Shown here one piece after another: positions 11,403 through 22,123 of a DNA stretch of 29,954 bases (its first letter is position 1; the number at the start of each line of letters is the position of its first letter). The stretch covers positions 1 through 29,954 of the forward strand of contig RCNN01000385.1 of the NCBI GenBank assembly GCA_003667245.1, in the 5' to 3' direction. Both the position numbers and the translations under genes were made by a program. The notes under the pieces are model-generated. The model was not told the origin of the DNA. It searched no databases and saw nothing but the letters and a program-made list of their open reading frames with translations. This DNA comes from Heterostelium multicystogenum (Eukaryota > Evosea > Eumycetozoa > Acytosteliales > Acytosteliaceae).

Positions 11403-11435
11403 TACATCCACAATAATAATAATAATAATAATAAT
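11321..11435. repeat. AAT/TAA microsatellite
   Basis: A nearly pure trinucleotide tract runs from 11321 to ~11401 with one break (ATATAATAA near 11369), followed after ATACATCCAC by a second block to 11435. It lies just downstream of the AT-hook gene's stop codon, in its probable 3' flank. Confidence 0.95.
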
Positions 11436-11552
11436 GTATAGTTAAATTTGTTTAATATTAATTATTATACTTTATAAAAAAAATATCAAGAAAATTTCAA
11501 ATATTTGTTTGTTTAAATTTTGGTGGTACTGGTAAGTGGTCGCTTAGCCGAT

Positions 11553-13888
11553 TCACTCTTCTTCGTCCTCAGCATCCTCATCTTCAGCATCTTCATGGTC
11601 ATCTTCTTCATCCTCATTAATGGCACTATTAAATGGGGATGATAAAGCTTGGACTGCAGATGGTATTCCTTGTATGTTGCTTAGCTGTTGCATTTGTTGT
11701 TGTTGTTGTTCCCCAGGTTGCTGTTGTACTAAAAGTCTTTGGTTTATATTTGAAATGATGGCTGTTGTCGGCAAATTACTATTGTTGTATTGTAAATTGT
11801 TATCAAATTGAGTGTTGTTAAATTGGTTTAAAATGATGTTGGCTGTTGTTGTGATTGGCTGTGGTGTGTTTGTTGAAGTTGTTAGCTGTGACTGTACAAA
11901 AGGATTGATTACACCAATAGAGTTTAAAGGAGGTGTAGAAGGTGAAGACATTTGTTGGAGACTCAACGACTGGTAGGATGGTGTTGTTTCTCCTGTTGGT
12001 GTCGTTGAAAACATGCTATTTTGATTCGATAGTATACCACCGGTAATTGATTCGAATGACCATGTCGGATTGTCACTTGTAGGTGGAGTTGTAGGTTGGA
12101 CCATTACATTACTATTATTGTTAAAAGACAACTGATTTATACCAATAGGTTGTTGCTGTGAAAATTGGAGTGGTTGATATTGCTGTGGTTGTTGCATTTG
12201 AAGTTGTTGTTGTTGTGTTGGTTGCTCCAACTTATCTTTTTTGTTCTTCTTCTTTGGAGTGCTGCTTGGATCATTACTATCTAAATTTGTCGAATCACTG
12301 CCAGTGTCATCGTCACCCTCCTCTGACTTTGGACATTGGTGTCCTTTCTATGCATAGACAAAATTCACAGTTAATAACATATGGATCAGTGCCATAGACA
12401 GATATTTACTTTAGGTAATTTGCATCGATTACAAAGATAGATTGCTCTCTTGGCCTTCAATGCCTTCTCATCCATTTGCTGTTGTTGAAGTAGTTGATGT
12501 TGTTGTGATTGCAGTGGATCCAAGTCCTTATTTTTTGGAGGTCTGCCTCTCTTTCTCTTAACAGGTGTTTCATCTCCACTTGCATTCATATTTACAGTTG
12601 GTGTCGTTTGAATTGGCAGTGGTGGAAGTGATTGTTGAAGCAATTGCTGCTGTGGTAAAGCTTGAAAAGTTGTAGAGCCGGTATTTGTATTGTTATTGTA
12701 TTGTTGTGGAGTTTGCTGTTGGATTGATTGCAGTGGCTGTTGTTGGACTGAGGGTTGTTGGACGACAGACTGAGGTTGCTGCATAGCTGAAATCATATTT
12801 ATAGGTGGTGATAAGCTGGTAGTGGTGTTCAACCCAGATGCAACTGCCGCAGCTGCTGCAAGTGATGAGTTGATTGCAGCAACTGAAGTGGATAGCATTG
12901 GCTGGGCTGGTGTTGATGATAATGGAGATAACTGTACAGACATCAACGTTGGTGAGCTGGTGGAGGATGAATTGTTGCTTCCACTTAGCAAATGATTATT
13001 TAAAAACTCCAATGAAACTGGATCCAAAATATTCATGATTGGCTTGACTATATTTGAATATTCGGTCTGACCTTCCCACGATCTAACGAGTTCCAATGCT
13101 TGTTGTCTAACCAGCTCTTTATAATCAGTCTTACTATTTATATACTGTTGTCTTAGCAACTCCAAAAGTTGTTTTTGTTGCTGTCTAAAATCGTTTATAT
13201 TGCTATTACTATTGATATTACTATTATTATTATTGTTGATACCAAAACTATTTACTGCAAAACTATTATTTCCATTTGAGTTTTGAAATGAAATATTATT
13301 TTGTTGTTGTTGCTGTTGATGAATCATAGTTTGTTGTTGCTGTTGCTGCTGCTGCTGGAATGTAGTGTTTATATTCTTGTTGTTGTATGACATTATCATC
13401 TGTGAGTTTTCGAATGTTATACTACCATTGTCACTGCTGCCAACTTGAACACCACTCATGTTGTTATTGCTATTGTTCAGATTTATGATGGATGATGAAG
13501 AATTGGAGGTGTTTGTATTAGAGTTGCTCGAAGTAAGTGGTAACATTGGTAATGGTGTCGAGCTGTTAATGTTATATATGAGATTGGGTGAAGTGGCGGG
13601 ATTGGTGGTATTATTGCAATTTGTATTTGTGAATGTGTTGGGTGTGGTATTTGTCGAATTTATATTGGTATATTCACCAGAGTGTGTCATATTAGTGCTT
13701 CCATTACTCGCTGCATTATTTCCATATAACATCAATGGGTTGGCACCACTTGAATTAGTATATAACTCGGTGCTACCACCAACATTGGAAAGAGCATACT
13801 GTAGTTGTTGTTGTTGTTGTTGTTGTTGGTGTTTTTGTTCAATGACATCCTGTTCATAAACTGATCCCATCGACATCGACATCGACAT
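11553..13888 (-). CDS. Gln/Asn-rich AT-hook protein with compact Cys/His zinc-knuckle-like motif
   Basis: Two exons, 12410-13888 and 11553-12347, with a 62-bp intron (donor GTAAAT, acceptor TAG) joined in phase 0; 757 residues. Most of the chain is low-complexity Gln, Asn, Ser and Thr. A helical island around DFRQQQKQLLELLRQQYINS and TEYSNIVKPIMNIL looks folded. An AT-hook, KRKRGRPPKNK (444-454), suggests binding to the minor groove of A/T-rich DNA. About 35 residues later the splice junction creates CNRCKLPKKGHQC (486-498), a C-x2-C-x6-H-x-C pattern that could bind zinc; the intron falls inside it, after Lys493. A Lys-rich patch (PKKKNKKDK) follows, and the end is acidic (EDEEDDHEDAEDEDAEDEEE). 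The likely role is a nuclear chromatin or transcription regulator, by inference from these motifs only. Start MSMSMSMGSV is the first in-frame Met. The frame is intact. Confidence 0.85.
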
Positions 13889-15815
13889 TGTCTATTATTA
13901 TTATTATTATTATTATACTATTATTATTCTGAGTGATAACAATAAAAAAACTAAATGAAAATAATATACTACTAATATTATTATAATTATTAGTATTATT
14001 ACTACTCTATGTAATAGTTTAATTTATATATAATTATATATAGTCTATATAACAAATTGATTTTATCTAAATATATTGGAAGATTTTTCTGTATATCTAT
14101 TTATCTCTATCTATCCAATTTATCTAATATTTGCCTATGTATCTCTTTAATTTAGGATGTTCTAATTAATTAGTTGAATATAAGAAGAGGTTTATGAAGA
14201 GCAATGATGTTTGGATTGATATGGAGGAACTATGATGAAGGAATATTAACTAACAGCAATCTATCTTGAATAAATGCGTTTATTGGTTATGGATGAATAC
14301 ACAATGAATATGGTTGGGAGATATATAGATCTGCAATGAAGTCACAAGGTGGTGTTAATTTTTTGTTGTTTTTTTTGTTTTTTTTTTGTTAGTTTTTTTT
14401 CCTAGGCTGATGTATGATGGTGAGACCAGATACCCTGGCTTACTAATATTTATTAAAGGTATACAAATGTTGTTGCTGTTGTTATTGTTGTTGTGATAGT
14501 GATAGGGATAATTATGTGATTGATACTGAGTATTCAAACGATAAGATAGGTAGTCAGTGTTTTGTTTGTGTCGTATTGTTTTTGTTGTTGTTTTTTGTTT
14601 TTGATTTGCAATTGCCGAGTTGCTATATTTCCCATAAGATGGGGGGTTATGATGATCTAGAGGAGCGAAGTGACCTTGCTTTGAAATCTGTTAATTTACA
14701 AGTCACAATGTTCACAGAATAGTTACTATTATTCAATATTATTATTATTATTATTTGATACAATGAAAAGAGATAATTAAAAAAATACAACAAAGAAGTA
14801 ATAATAATGATTATACAAAAGTAAGTTGAAAAAGTAAAGTATGTTAGACTCGTTTCAAAAGATTACAAATAAACCCATGGCAGACCATAGCCAGCACACA
14901 GGGTCAAACCAACTCATGGAATCAACAACCAACCCAGAACACCCAAAGTGAGGAATTAAAGAATGCAAAAATAACATACCTTATGTCTCTTTGTTTTTTA
15001 TTGTTGGATTGGTATCTATCAATTCATTCATAATATTCAATTCTATTGTCGTGCATTCGAAAATTCATATCTTAACGTCGCCCTGCTTCATTCTGTACTT
15101 GTTGCAAACTAAAGTTCTCACCCAAATCATGGTTGTCTGTCTCTCCACAAACAAACAAAAATAAATCATCATACACCCACAGAAATACATCGCAGGAGGC
15201 CCTGTTGGTTGAGAAATTTGATTTTGCATTTTTTGTGGTGTGGTTCCTATTGAATCATATCACCTTTTTTAGATTGGGATATATCATCACCACACATCAG
15301 TCGACCGATTTTTTTGTTTTCATAATGCATGGTGGTGTTTTTTGTTAGGTCGTGTCTTTGTTCAAAGTGTAAGACCATGTTTGGATGTCACTCTTTCAAT
15401 TTCGAAATCAAAAACAAAAAAATACCATACCGCAATATAATATTTATAGATCAAAATTCCTATGGAAACTACTCTGCTGATTTCCTTTTTTATACCTTGA
15501 ATCTGCCTGTGTTGTACTGTTGGCAAATATCATTCTAGACCTGTACAAAACAATGAATCATTTGATTAGACAACAAATTCCAATTAATAAATATATAAAT
15601 ATCTCCCACATGTCAAACATCAAAATGATAGTGCCTTCATTCATCATTAATTCATGAAGTGACTCAAGATCTTGACTAAACATGGGGTTTCAGATTTTTT
15701 TTGGTTATAATCTTAATTATATTTAGGCGAGGGAACATAGTTGATTGTTTGTTTTTAATTTGAAATACAATAAATTATATATGTATTTTATTGGATTAGC
15801 TTATTGGGTAGTAAT
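13889..15815. other. Long intergenic region upstream of the AT-hook gene
   Basis: About 1.9 kb. It opens with an ATT microsatellite (13892-13916) directly before the AT-hook start codon and has several T-runs (14360-14400). Short open frames on both strands look like chance ORFs in A/T-rich DNA. A CCCATAA at 14632-14638 followed by ATGATGA resembles small-RNA signals, but the spacing is wrong and no D box follows. The length suggests an extended promoter or 5' leader for the AT-hook gene. Confidence 0.45.
13892..13916. repeat. ATT microsatellite at AT-hook gene start
   Basis: About eight ATT/TTA units lie immediately upstream of the minus-strand start codon at 13888, followed by a second short ATT block to ~13927. 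On the coding strand this is an AAT-rich 5' leader. Confidence 0.9.
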
Positions 15816-16720
15816 TTACAACAATTTCTCGAAATCATAGTATGAGACATCAGAGACGTTGCAGATGGAACGGTAGGATACAACCAAATCTCCGTTGGTA
15901 AAGGCGTATGCCCAGTAGTCACTTTGCTTTGGAACATGACGGAAAACAATCTTATTGTTTGGAACAGCCTCATTGAAAGCCTCCAAGATCATTTCGTCCT
16001 TGCATCTGGTCTTGATGTTGTAGGCAATGTTGGTGATAATCTCACCAAAGATATCTCCAATTCTGTCCTTATCGAAATCAAAGGTGGTGTAGCAAGTTTC
16101 GATGGAGGCTTCATCGTATGACCAATCGTTCTTGGTAATTTCTTTGATTTCTTCCAAGGCAGTTTGGAATTTCTCTTCGTTGGCCTTTAAGTTCAAACGG
16201 GCCTTCAAAGACATAACACCTGGTGATGGGATAATTGATGGAAGGTCGAAGTAGGAGATATCGGAAACGTTGGCTGGGGAAGCTCTGAACAATAATACCA
16301 AGGTATTGTTTTCAAAGACATACTTCCAGTATGAGGTGTTCTTCTTGTCTTCGTTGACTCTGACAACAACCTTGGAGTTGGAGTTGGCCTCAATCAAGGC
16401 TTCTTTGATCATATCATCCTTGCTGACATGGGACTTGACACATTCAGCAACATTGGTTGCAACATCCTTGTAGAAGAAGCTTCCTGGGTCATTCTTGACG
16501 TAGTCGGCATTTTCAACCTTGGCCAACAAAGTTTCAAAATCAAATTCAAAAGTCCATTCAACACCAAGGGCTGATTTAATGGTCTCGACGGCATTGGTCA
16601 AGTGCTCTTCATTGTCTATATTATTTTAAATAGAAAATAGTTAAATTATCTGAAATGAAGAAGTTGATTTGAAATATAAGTACCTCTGATGGATTTACGG
16701 GCAACTAATGGAAGTGGCAT
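15816..16720 (-). CDS. Unrecognised 278-aa protein made of two diverged ~138-aa copies
   Basis: Two exons: 16684-16720 (MPLPLVARKSIR plus one base) and 15816-16615, separated by a 68-bp intron (donor GTACTT, acceptor TATAG). I do not recognise the family. The chain is an internal duplication: residues ~1-140 align with ~141-278. Matching anchors are ARKSIRDNEEHL / ARLNLKANEEKF, DDMIKEALIEANSNSKVVVR / DEMILEAFNEAVPNNKIVFR, SYWKYVFENNTLVLLFR / DYWAYAFTNGDLVVSYR, and NVSDISYFDL / NVSDVSYYDF. There is no signal peptide, no membrane helix and few Cys, so it is probably cytosolic. Coding sequence is rich in C-ending codons (AAC, ATC, GTC, ACC) compared with the neighbours, which in dictyostelids marks highly expressed genes. 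Function is unknown. Confidence 0.85.
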
Positions 16721-17756
16721 TTTAGTAGATTGGGTTTAATAATATAACAGAATAAAAGTAAAATAAGAGATAATTATTTGGTATTTAGAAGCTTTGAATT
16801 TGTTTGAATGAATAGCAACATTGAGTACTCTTGGTATTTATAGAGAAAGGAGTTAATATAAATAATAATCTTAATATTAAATTAAATAAATTAAATGACA
16901 CTTAAAAGATCTTTAGTCTCAAAAACCCCAATAATATCTTTATTAAATCGATCCTTTATGGCATCAGACGCTTGTAAAAAAGATTCGGTGAAAAAAAAAC
17001 CAATCAAACACTATTTTGAGTGTTTGGCAAAAATGTGCAGTGGAAGATTTGTCACTAAAATCGATAACCGTACTAGTAAGAAGGATCATCACGATATCTT
17101 TTTTTTATTGTACATGTTGATAAGATGAATCACTTTCCTTTACAAAATGTTGGGCTTGAATTACTTTGGAAATAAAACAGATAACCTTCTCTTCTTTTAT
17201 ATTTAATTCCTATTTAGTCTAAATGAAATATCAAGACCATGAAAATTCAATTTAAAATTAGATATTTGCAGGTGTATTAGAGAGGTTTAGTAAATTTGGG
17301 AAAAATATAACTGATGAGTTCAGGTTTGGACTTTGGAAATAAAATAGATAGTTAGACTTAGTTGTCCCCTCTTATACATTAGTGTCATATATACATCTAA
17401 TTAAATTAAAAGATAAATCGGGTACAAGGTAAGTCTTAAGATACTTTTGCTTGGAATTAAACAGTTCCCATTAGGTTAAATTAAATATTGAAATACCTAC
17501 CAGGGACTAAATGATATTCACATCAGTAATCATACGTTGCAACTATGAAAATATCTGTTGATGAATATTCATTGAGTTATTGTCCATCTTTAACCAATCA
17601 AAGAGAAAATAGGTCTGAAGTAATTTTATCTTTATTTGATATTTGTTTATTATTGATATTAGTATACATAAGAAATTTCAAGATAAATATCAGTTAAATG
17701 GAAAACTTCCTTTACAATTACATATTATTAAAATTCAATTTACTAGAGTCTACATT

Positions 17757-17820
17757 AATTGTTCATCGATCATTCATGTCAAACATGTCAAAAATCAGAG
17801 ATGATCTCGATTGAACAATT
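17757..17820. repeat. Imperfect inverted repeat
   Basis: Left arm AATTGTTCATCGATCAT (17757-17773) pairs with 17801-17820, with small bulges: nine, four and four uninterrupted base pairs. The ~27-bp centre carries CATGTCAAACATG, itself partly self-complementary. It lies ~560 bp upstream of the AA10-like gene. Confidence 0.5.
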
Positions 17821-18023
17821 TGATATGGTTCTGTTTAATGATGCTATACAATGATAGGTATAAAAAGAAGTTCAACAAAATGAAATGCAAAGATATTTAA
17901 ATTCAATATAACTCTGTATTATCATGTTTATCTCTAAAAGGTTTGTTTTGATTTTGTTTTTTAGCCACTGGCATCATCCAACTCTTAAAAATAGCCACAC
18001 AAATCGAAACTACTTTATGTTAA

Positions 18024-18097
18024 AAACCATCAAACATGTTTGATTCTTCCATTTTTTATAAAAAACATTCAATTTTCAAAAAATGGATTGATGGTTT
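18024..18097. repeat. Nested inverted repeats upstream of the AA10-like gene
   Basis: The outer arms AAACCATCAA (18024-18033) and TTGATGGTTT (18088-18097) are exact complements. Inside them, CCATTTTTT (18049-18057) and AAAAAATGG (18078-18086) form a second exact pair, and ATCAAACATGTTTGAT (18029-18044) is a perfect 16-bp palindrome overlapping the left arm. The element sits ~280-350 bp before the start codon at 18376. It could be a regulatory cruciform or the remnant of a small inverted-repeat element. Confidence 0.6.
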
Positions 18098-18159
18098 CGG
18101 TCAATTTTAGTTGACATGCCTGTCTAACATGTTTGCGTTTCTAGTTTGATAGGGAGAAG

Positions 18160-18167
18160 CACACACC
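18160..18167. promoter_or_regulatory. G-box-like CACACACC motif
   Basis: CACACACC (GGTGTGTG on the other strand) resembles the G/T-rich box bound by the dictyostelid G-box binding factor, which drives post-aggregation genes. It lies ~210 bp upstream of the AA10-like start codon. This is a single short match, so it is suggestive only. Confidence 0.25.
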
Positions 18168-18375
18168 TTTTTATTTGAATGGCTGGCTAGAGGGTTTTAC
18201 CTTACCAAATAAGATAGAAGTATTGGGCAATTGGCTATATGTTTTTGATCAAATTTAGATTACTAACAGGAGCCTGAGCAATAAAATAAGTCCAGTTAGC
18301 ATTTCTCTATTTTCCAATTACTTAATTGATTTTCTTTTATTTGTATAAACAGTATTATCTATTTATTTATTTCAA

Positions 18376-19408
18376 ATGTATTGTATTAAATTATTAGTTG
18401 TTTTTGTTGGATTGTTGGCCTTGGCCAATGGACATGGTTATCCACTTTACCCCTTGTCCAGACAAAATACATGTTCTTCGAATCCCAACAATGCCATGTA
18501 CTATCCAGAGAATGGAGATGGAATTGCTGACCCGGCATGTAGAGCTGCTTTCAAGTATGTTTACAATAAGGCAAATAGTGCCTCTGCTGCCCAGTACCAA
18601 TTCATTCAAACCAACGAGTATGCCATGAATATTCCAAACTATGCTGAGGGATACTCGGCAATGACTGCTGCCATCAAAACTGACCTTTGCTCAGCTGGAC
18701 AATCGACTTCACCAAACGACAAGAGTGGAATGAGCATTGCCGCTCAGTGGACTGTCACCAATATCTCTGTACCAAACATTTCGACCAAGTCTAAGGATAT
18801 TGAGTTCACCTACTGTGCCACCGCTCCACACAATCCAAGCTACTGGGAATTCTATGTCACCAAGTCAGGATTCGATGTTTCAAAGAATAAAATCACATGG
18901 AATGACTTGGACTTCATTACAAAGGTTGACGATGTTCCAACAACCACAACAGACGACAAAAAAGTGCAGTGCTACAAAGGCATACAAGATGACAATCACC
19001 TTGCCAGCCCGTTACACCAATGCAGTATTATTTAGCAGATGGCAAAGAATTGATCCAGTTGGAGAGGGTTTCTACTCATGCTCAGATTTTGTATTCACCA
19101 CCGCTGATGGTTCATCAACAACTGGTAATGATCCCTCTACTACTACCTCTACTACCTCTACTACCTCTACTACCTCTACGACCTCTACAACCTCTACCAC
19201 TAGCTCTACTACTACTACTACCACCACTACTTCTACTACTTCAAACCCTACCACAGGAGCACAATCAACAACTGAATCATCGACAACCACTAATAAACCA
19301 TCTACCACAACAGGAGAACAAGAAGGAGAAGGACCCAACAGTTCATCATCGTTGAAAGCCAGTTTAATTGTTTTATTTGCCACTATCCTACTTAACTTAT
19401 TATTATAG
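18376..19408 (+). CDS. AA10-like (LPMO-type) secreted protein with GPI-anchor signal, one frameshift
   Basis: The product is ~343 residues when one A is removed from the six-A run at 18958-18963; uncorrected, it stops early at 19035. Residues 1-19 are a signal peptide (…VGLLALANG), whose predicted cleavage leaves His20 as the mature N-terminus (HGYPLYPLSRQ). This is the hallmark of AA10 lytic polysaccharide monooxygenases/chitin-binding type 4 domains, where His1 forms the copper histidine brace. A second brace His fits His152 in TAPHNPSYWEFYVT, and GEGFYSCSDFVF near the domain end fits the axial Phe/Tyr region. A Thr/Ser mucin-like linker (TTSTTS repeats, ~19138-19320) follows. The C-terminus SSSSLKASLIVLFATILLNLLL has the form of a GPI-attachment signal. 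It probably acts on cellulose or chitin-like polymer at the cell surface or in the matrix. The family call is from motif order; oxidative activity is inferred. Confidence 0.75.
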
Positions 19409-19902
19409 ATGAACTGAACAAAGTGTACCGACTTTCAACACTTTAACTTTAATAAATTTAAATTGTATTTATAGGTATTAAAATTTAGGGCAAATGTTGA
19501 TTTACATGATTTGTATAGATATCTCAGTACTTTATATATAAAGAAACAGATGGCTCTATTTGAAGAAGCATCATTATTATTAATAATAGCAATCAAACAA
19601 TAATATGTTATGATATTTATTTGTATCACCCCAATTAATTAATAAATGACATTAACAAAATGAACTTTAAAAAATGTGACATTTTGGAAGCTTCAGTTTG
19701 GTGATTCATTAGGAGTCACACACCAGAAAACACCACACATTATATCTACAACAAATTAATTGTTTATAAATCATGGTAATTCTGATATCCTTTTTTGATT
19801 CATTTATTAATCATCAATGTCACTATTATAGTTATTACTTGTCAATTTAGAATATATATATATATATTATTATTAATTATTATTATTCCAATATAATTTA
19901 AA
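19409..19902. other. Intergenic spacer between tandem plus-strand genes
   Basis: About 490 bp holding the 3' UTR of the AA10-like gene and the promoter of the F-box gene. It contains A/T microsatellite sequence at 19853-19890 and a short CAAAATG…CATTTTG inverted repeat near 19658-19687. No ORF or RNA gene is supported. Confidence 0.45.
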
Positions 19903-22123
19903 ATGATATTATTAAATAATAATGACGACAATAATGATAATAATAATAATAATAGTAATAGTAGTAATATAAATGGTTATAGTGTGGGGCTATTTAGATG
20001 TTTCGTATGATAGTGGTAATAAGGCGTCGTTGATACCACAAAATAATACATTGTTGTCGTTGTCTAACCACTTGCTGGTTTATATATTCAAGTTTTTTGT
20101 TGGAGCCTTTGGAGTTCAAGAGCAACAGCAGTCGCCTCCAATCGCAGAGAGTCAAGATACTCAGTAGCTATTGCTATCTTGACAGCTACTACAATCTAAA
20201 TAATATAGTTGTTCGATATGGAATGATATGCAAGAGATTTGCAAACTCTGTCATTCCAAAATTGACAAAACATCTCCAGCTGTTTATTAAAGATGGTTTG
20301 GATCTCTGTAGAATGATAAAATTGGCTGAGCGAGGGCTGACATCCAGCAGCGGCGGAAATAGCATTCAGTTTGGTCACATTGAGATTTCTAGATACAGCC
20401 GAATCACCCGACATGGCTTAATGGCAGCAATGGGCGTTGAATTACCAGTTCTCACTGAGAATAACTCGCTTCGGAGTGTACAGAGTTTGACTATTGAGTC
20501 ACTGTGTTGTCGACTCCACGTTTCTTAATTTCTTTGATGTCTAACACATCTCTCACGAGACTATCTCTATCTACTGGACTGTTTTCTCCTAACGACTACC
20601 AAAGCTTATTGCTAGTGATATCAAAGCTATCTCACTCACTCATATCCCTGAAGCTATTCAATCCTTATTTTAACAATGGCACAAGTGGCACTTCCCAAGG
20701 AGCGGAGACGGTGGATTTCATTGATTTGTTGGCGAATCACTATGAAAGCATTCCCCATTCCACTATCAATCTTTTAAATCTCTCGTTGACCCTTTGCTCA
20801 AGAGACAGCATCATCAAACTACTTTCCCTACCTAATTTGTCTTTGTCCAAACTAAAACTATACGGAATACTGCAAATATTTAATGATGACCTTACTACCG
20901 CCATTTCAAAATTGACAACACTCCAAACTTTAAGTTGCTGTAGCATTGATTTTGATGCTAGCAGTCAACCTCATCAGCGTTTACTTCAGAGACGTCTACC
21001 ATTATCTCTAAACAAACTTACAAAGCTACATTTCTCCAAAATATTCTCACCATATGATTCAAACCCTCTTCCAATACATTTTCCAACATTACGTCAGCTT
21101 ATTCTTACTGATATTACATTGCCAGCCCAGGATATTGTTCAGTTATTTTCCGGACTGCATATCTGTCAGCAAATAGAGGAGCTCACTTTGGAAAACATAA
21201 CTCTACTCACAGATGTTGCAATTGGTTATTTGATTTCTTTCATTGCCAGCTCGAAGCATCTGACCTCACTCTCAATCGGTTATTTCACCTGTGATAACCT
21301 TCTCAAAGATCTATCAGTGGTACTTAAATACCACTGTAGGGGATTACAGCATATCATTTTTAAACCTAAAAATAGACAACGTATGAAGCAAGATGAGGAT
21401 TTCTCACGTAATATTGAATCATTCCTCTTAAATTGTCACAGTTTACAGACTTTTGATTTCTACAAATTCAATTTTCCAAGTTATGTAATTAAAGCACTGA
21501 TGGAACACAAGAATTTAAAGTGTGTCCAGATTGGTAGAATTCGCAAGCCACAGAAACTCAACCAATGGTTATCGAATAACCAGTCAATACACACACTGAA
21601 GTGCACTCAACTAAGTGGATCTAATCAAGATATTCTTGATCTACTAAGTTCTCAATCAAAACTTGTAAGCAAACCCCTACGAGCATTATCACTATCCTTT
21701 GTATTATCATGTGGCAAGCTTTTAAAGTACCTGACAGATTCAATATTTAGCCAGAACAGTAGCTATGGTCCTAATTTTATCACAAGTCTATCCCTAAGGA
21801 TTGATCCCAATTGCCAAGATGAATCACTACTTCAATTTCTAACACATTTCAATCTCGAAGTCGCTCCACAGAGTCAACACCAAACCTCAACACATTTAGA
21901 TAGTTTAACAATTGAACGTATATCATCTTTGAAGCAACCAAAATGCTATCAACTTATTCATAGTCTCTTGGATAAACAGAGGCACTTATTTTCTGCACAT
22001 TATCAGCAGCAAAGTTTAGAGCAACAGAATCAAGAGAATGATATGACTAGTAAACAGCAAAAAGAAGAGTTCTGGCATATCTATTTGCAAAGCGATCTTA
22101 AATCTTTGCTGGGAACTGACTAA
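19903..22123 (+). CDS. F-box/leucine-rich-repeat-like protein, three frameshifts
   Basis: I read this as one ~739-residue gene. The start MILLNNNDDNND… (19903) opens an Asn-rich leader. The frame changes at GGGG 19986-19989 (one extra G), at TTTTTT 20093-20098 (one extra T) and near 20505-20510 (one missing base, TT for TTT). Across the joins an F-box-like sequence appears: LLSLSNHLLVYIFKFLLE, then after a basic insert YNLNNIVVRYGMICKRFANSVIP. The remaining ~550 residues are leucine-rich and repeat-like (SLTRLSLSTGLF, LISLKLFNPYF, LQTLSCCSIDF, HLTSLSIGYF, LRALSLSFVL), as in dictyostelid F-box/LRR proteins. The end is Gln-rich. The family would act as substrate receptors for SCF ubiquitin ligases. 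The last segment (20504-22123) is intact and certain to be coding; the N-terminal assembly and F-box call are moderately supported. Confidence 0.65.

Larger units (their letters stand above)
10568..11552. other. Intergenic spacer with microsatellite and possible small-RNA signal
   Basis: About 985 bp between the start of the coiled-coil gene and the stop of the AT-hook gene (both minus strand). It holds a large AAT/TAA microsatellite (11321-11435). On the plus strand a DUSE-like ACCCATAA (10932-10939) is followed ~45 bp on by an 8-bp inverted repeat (10984-10991 / 11027-11034). No protein gene is seen. Confidence 0.5.
16721..18375. other. Divergent intergenic region between duplicated-domain and AA10-like genes
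   Basis: About 1.65 kb shared by two divergently transcribed genes. A 77-codon open frame at 16895-17128 has no coding character that I trust. The right half holds several inverted repeats (17757-17820; 18024-18097) and, 200 bp before the AA10-like start codon, a CACACACC motif (18160-18167). No RNA gene is seen. Confidence 0.5.

Noticed and set aside
11321..11435. Trinucleotide block as a possible CRISPR or structured array
   Set aside because: Simple AAT microsatellite without spacers, and the genome is eukaryotic.
13458..13859. Plus-strand 133-codon frame opposite the AT-hook gene
   Set aside because: It is the antisense of Gln/Asn/Ser tracts (Leu/Cys/Val-rich shadow); the minus-strand gene explains it.
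14632..14700. CCCATAA followed by ATGATGA, as in a DUSE-driven C/D snoRNA
   Set aside because: The C box is only ~12 bp from the DUSE-like box instead of ~60, and no CTGA D box or terminal stem follows.
14355..14722. Short overlapping open frames on both strands upstream of the AT-hook gene
   Set aside because: They arise from T- and GTT-rich low-complexity DNA and have no protein-like composition.
16895..17128. 77-codon open frame between two genes
   Set aside because: Lys/Ser-rich A/T-driven composition, no domain, no upstream signals; likely chance.
19072..19383. Minus-strand Val/Glu-rich frame opposite the Thr-rich linker
   Set aside because: Shadow of the ACT/TCT-rich mucin-like repeat of the AA10-like gene.
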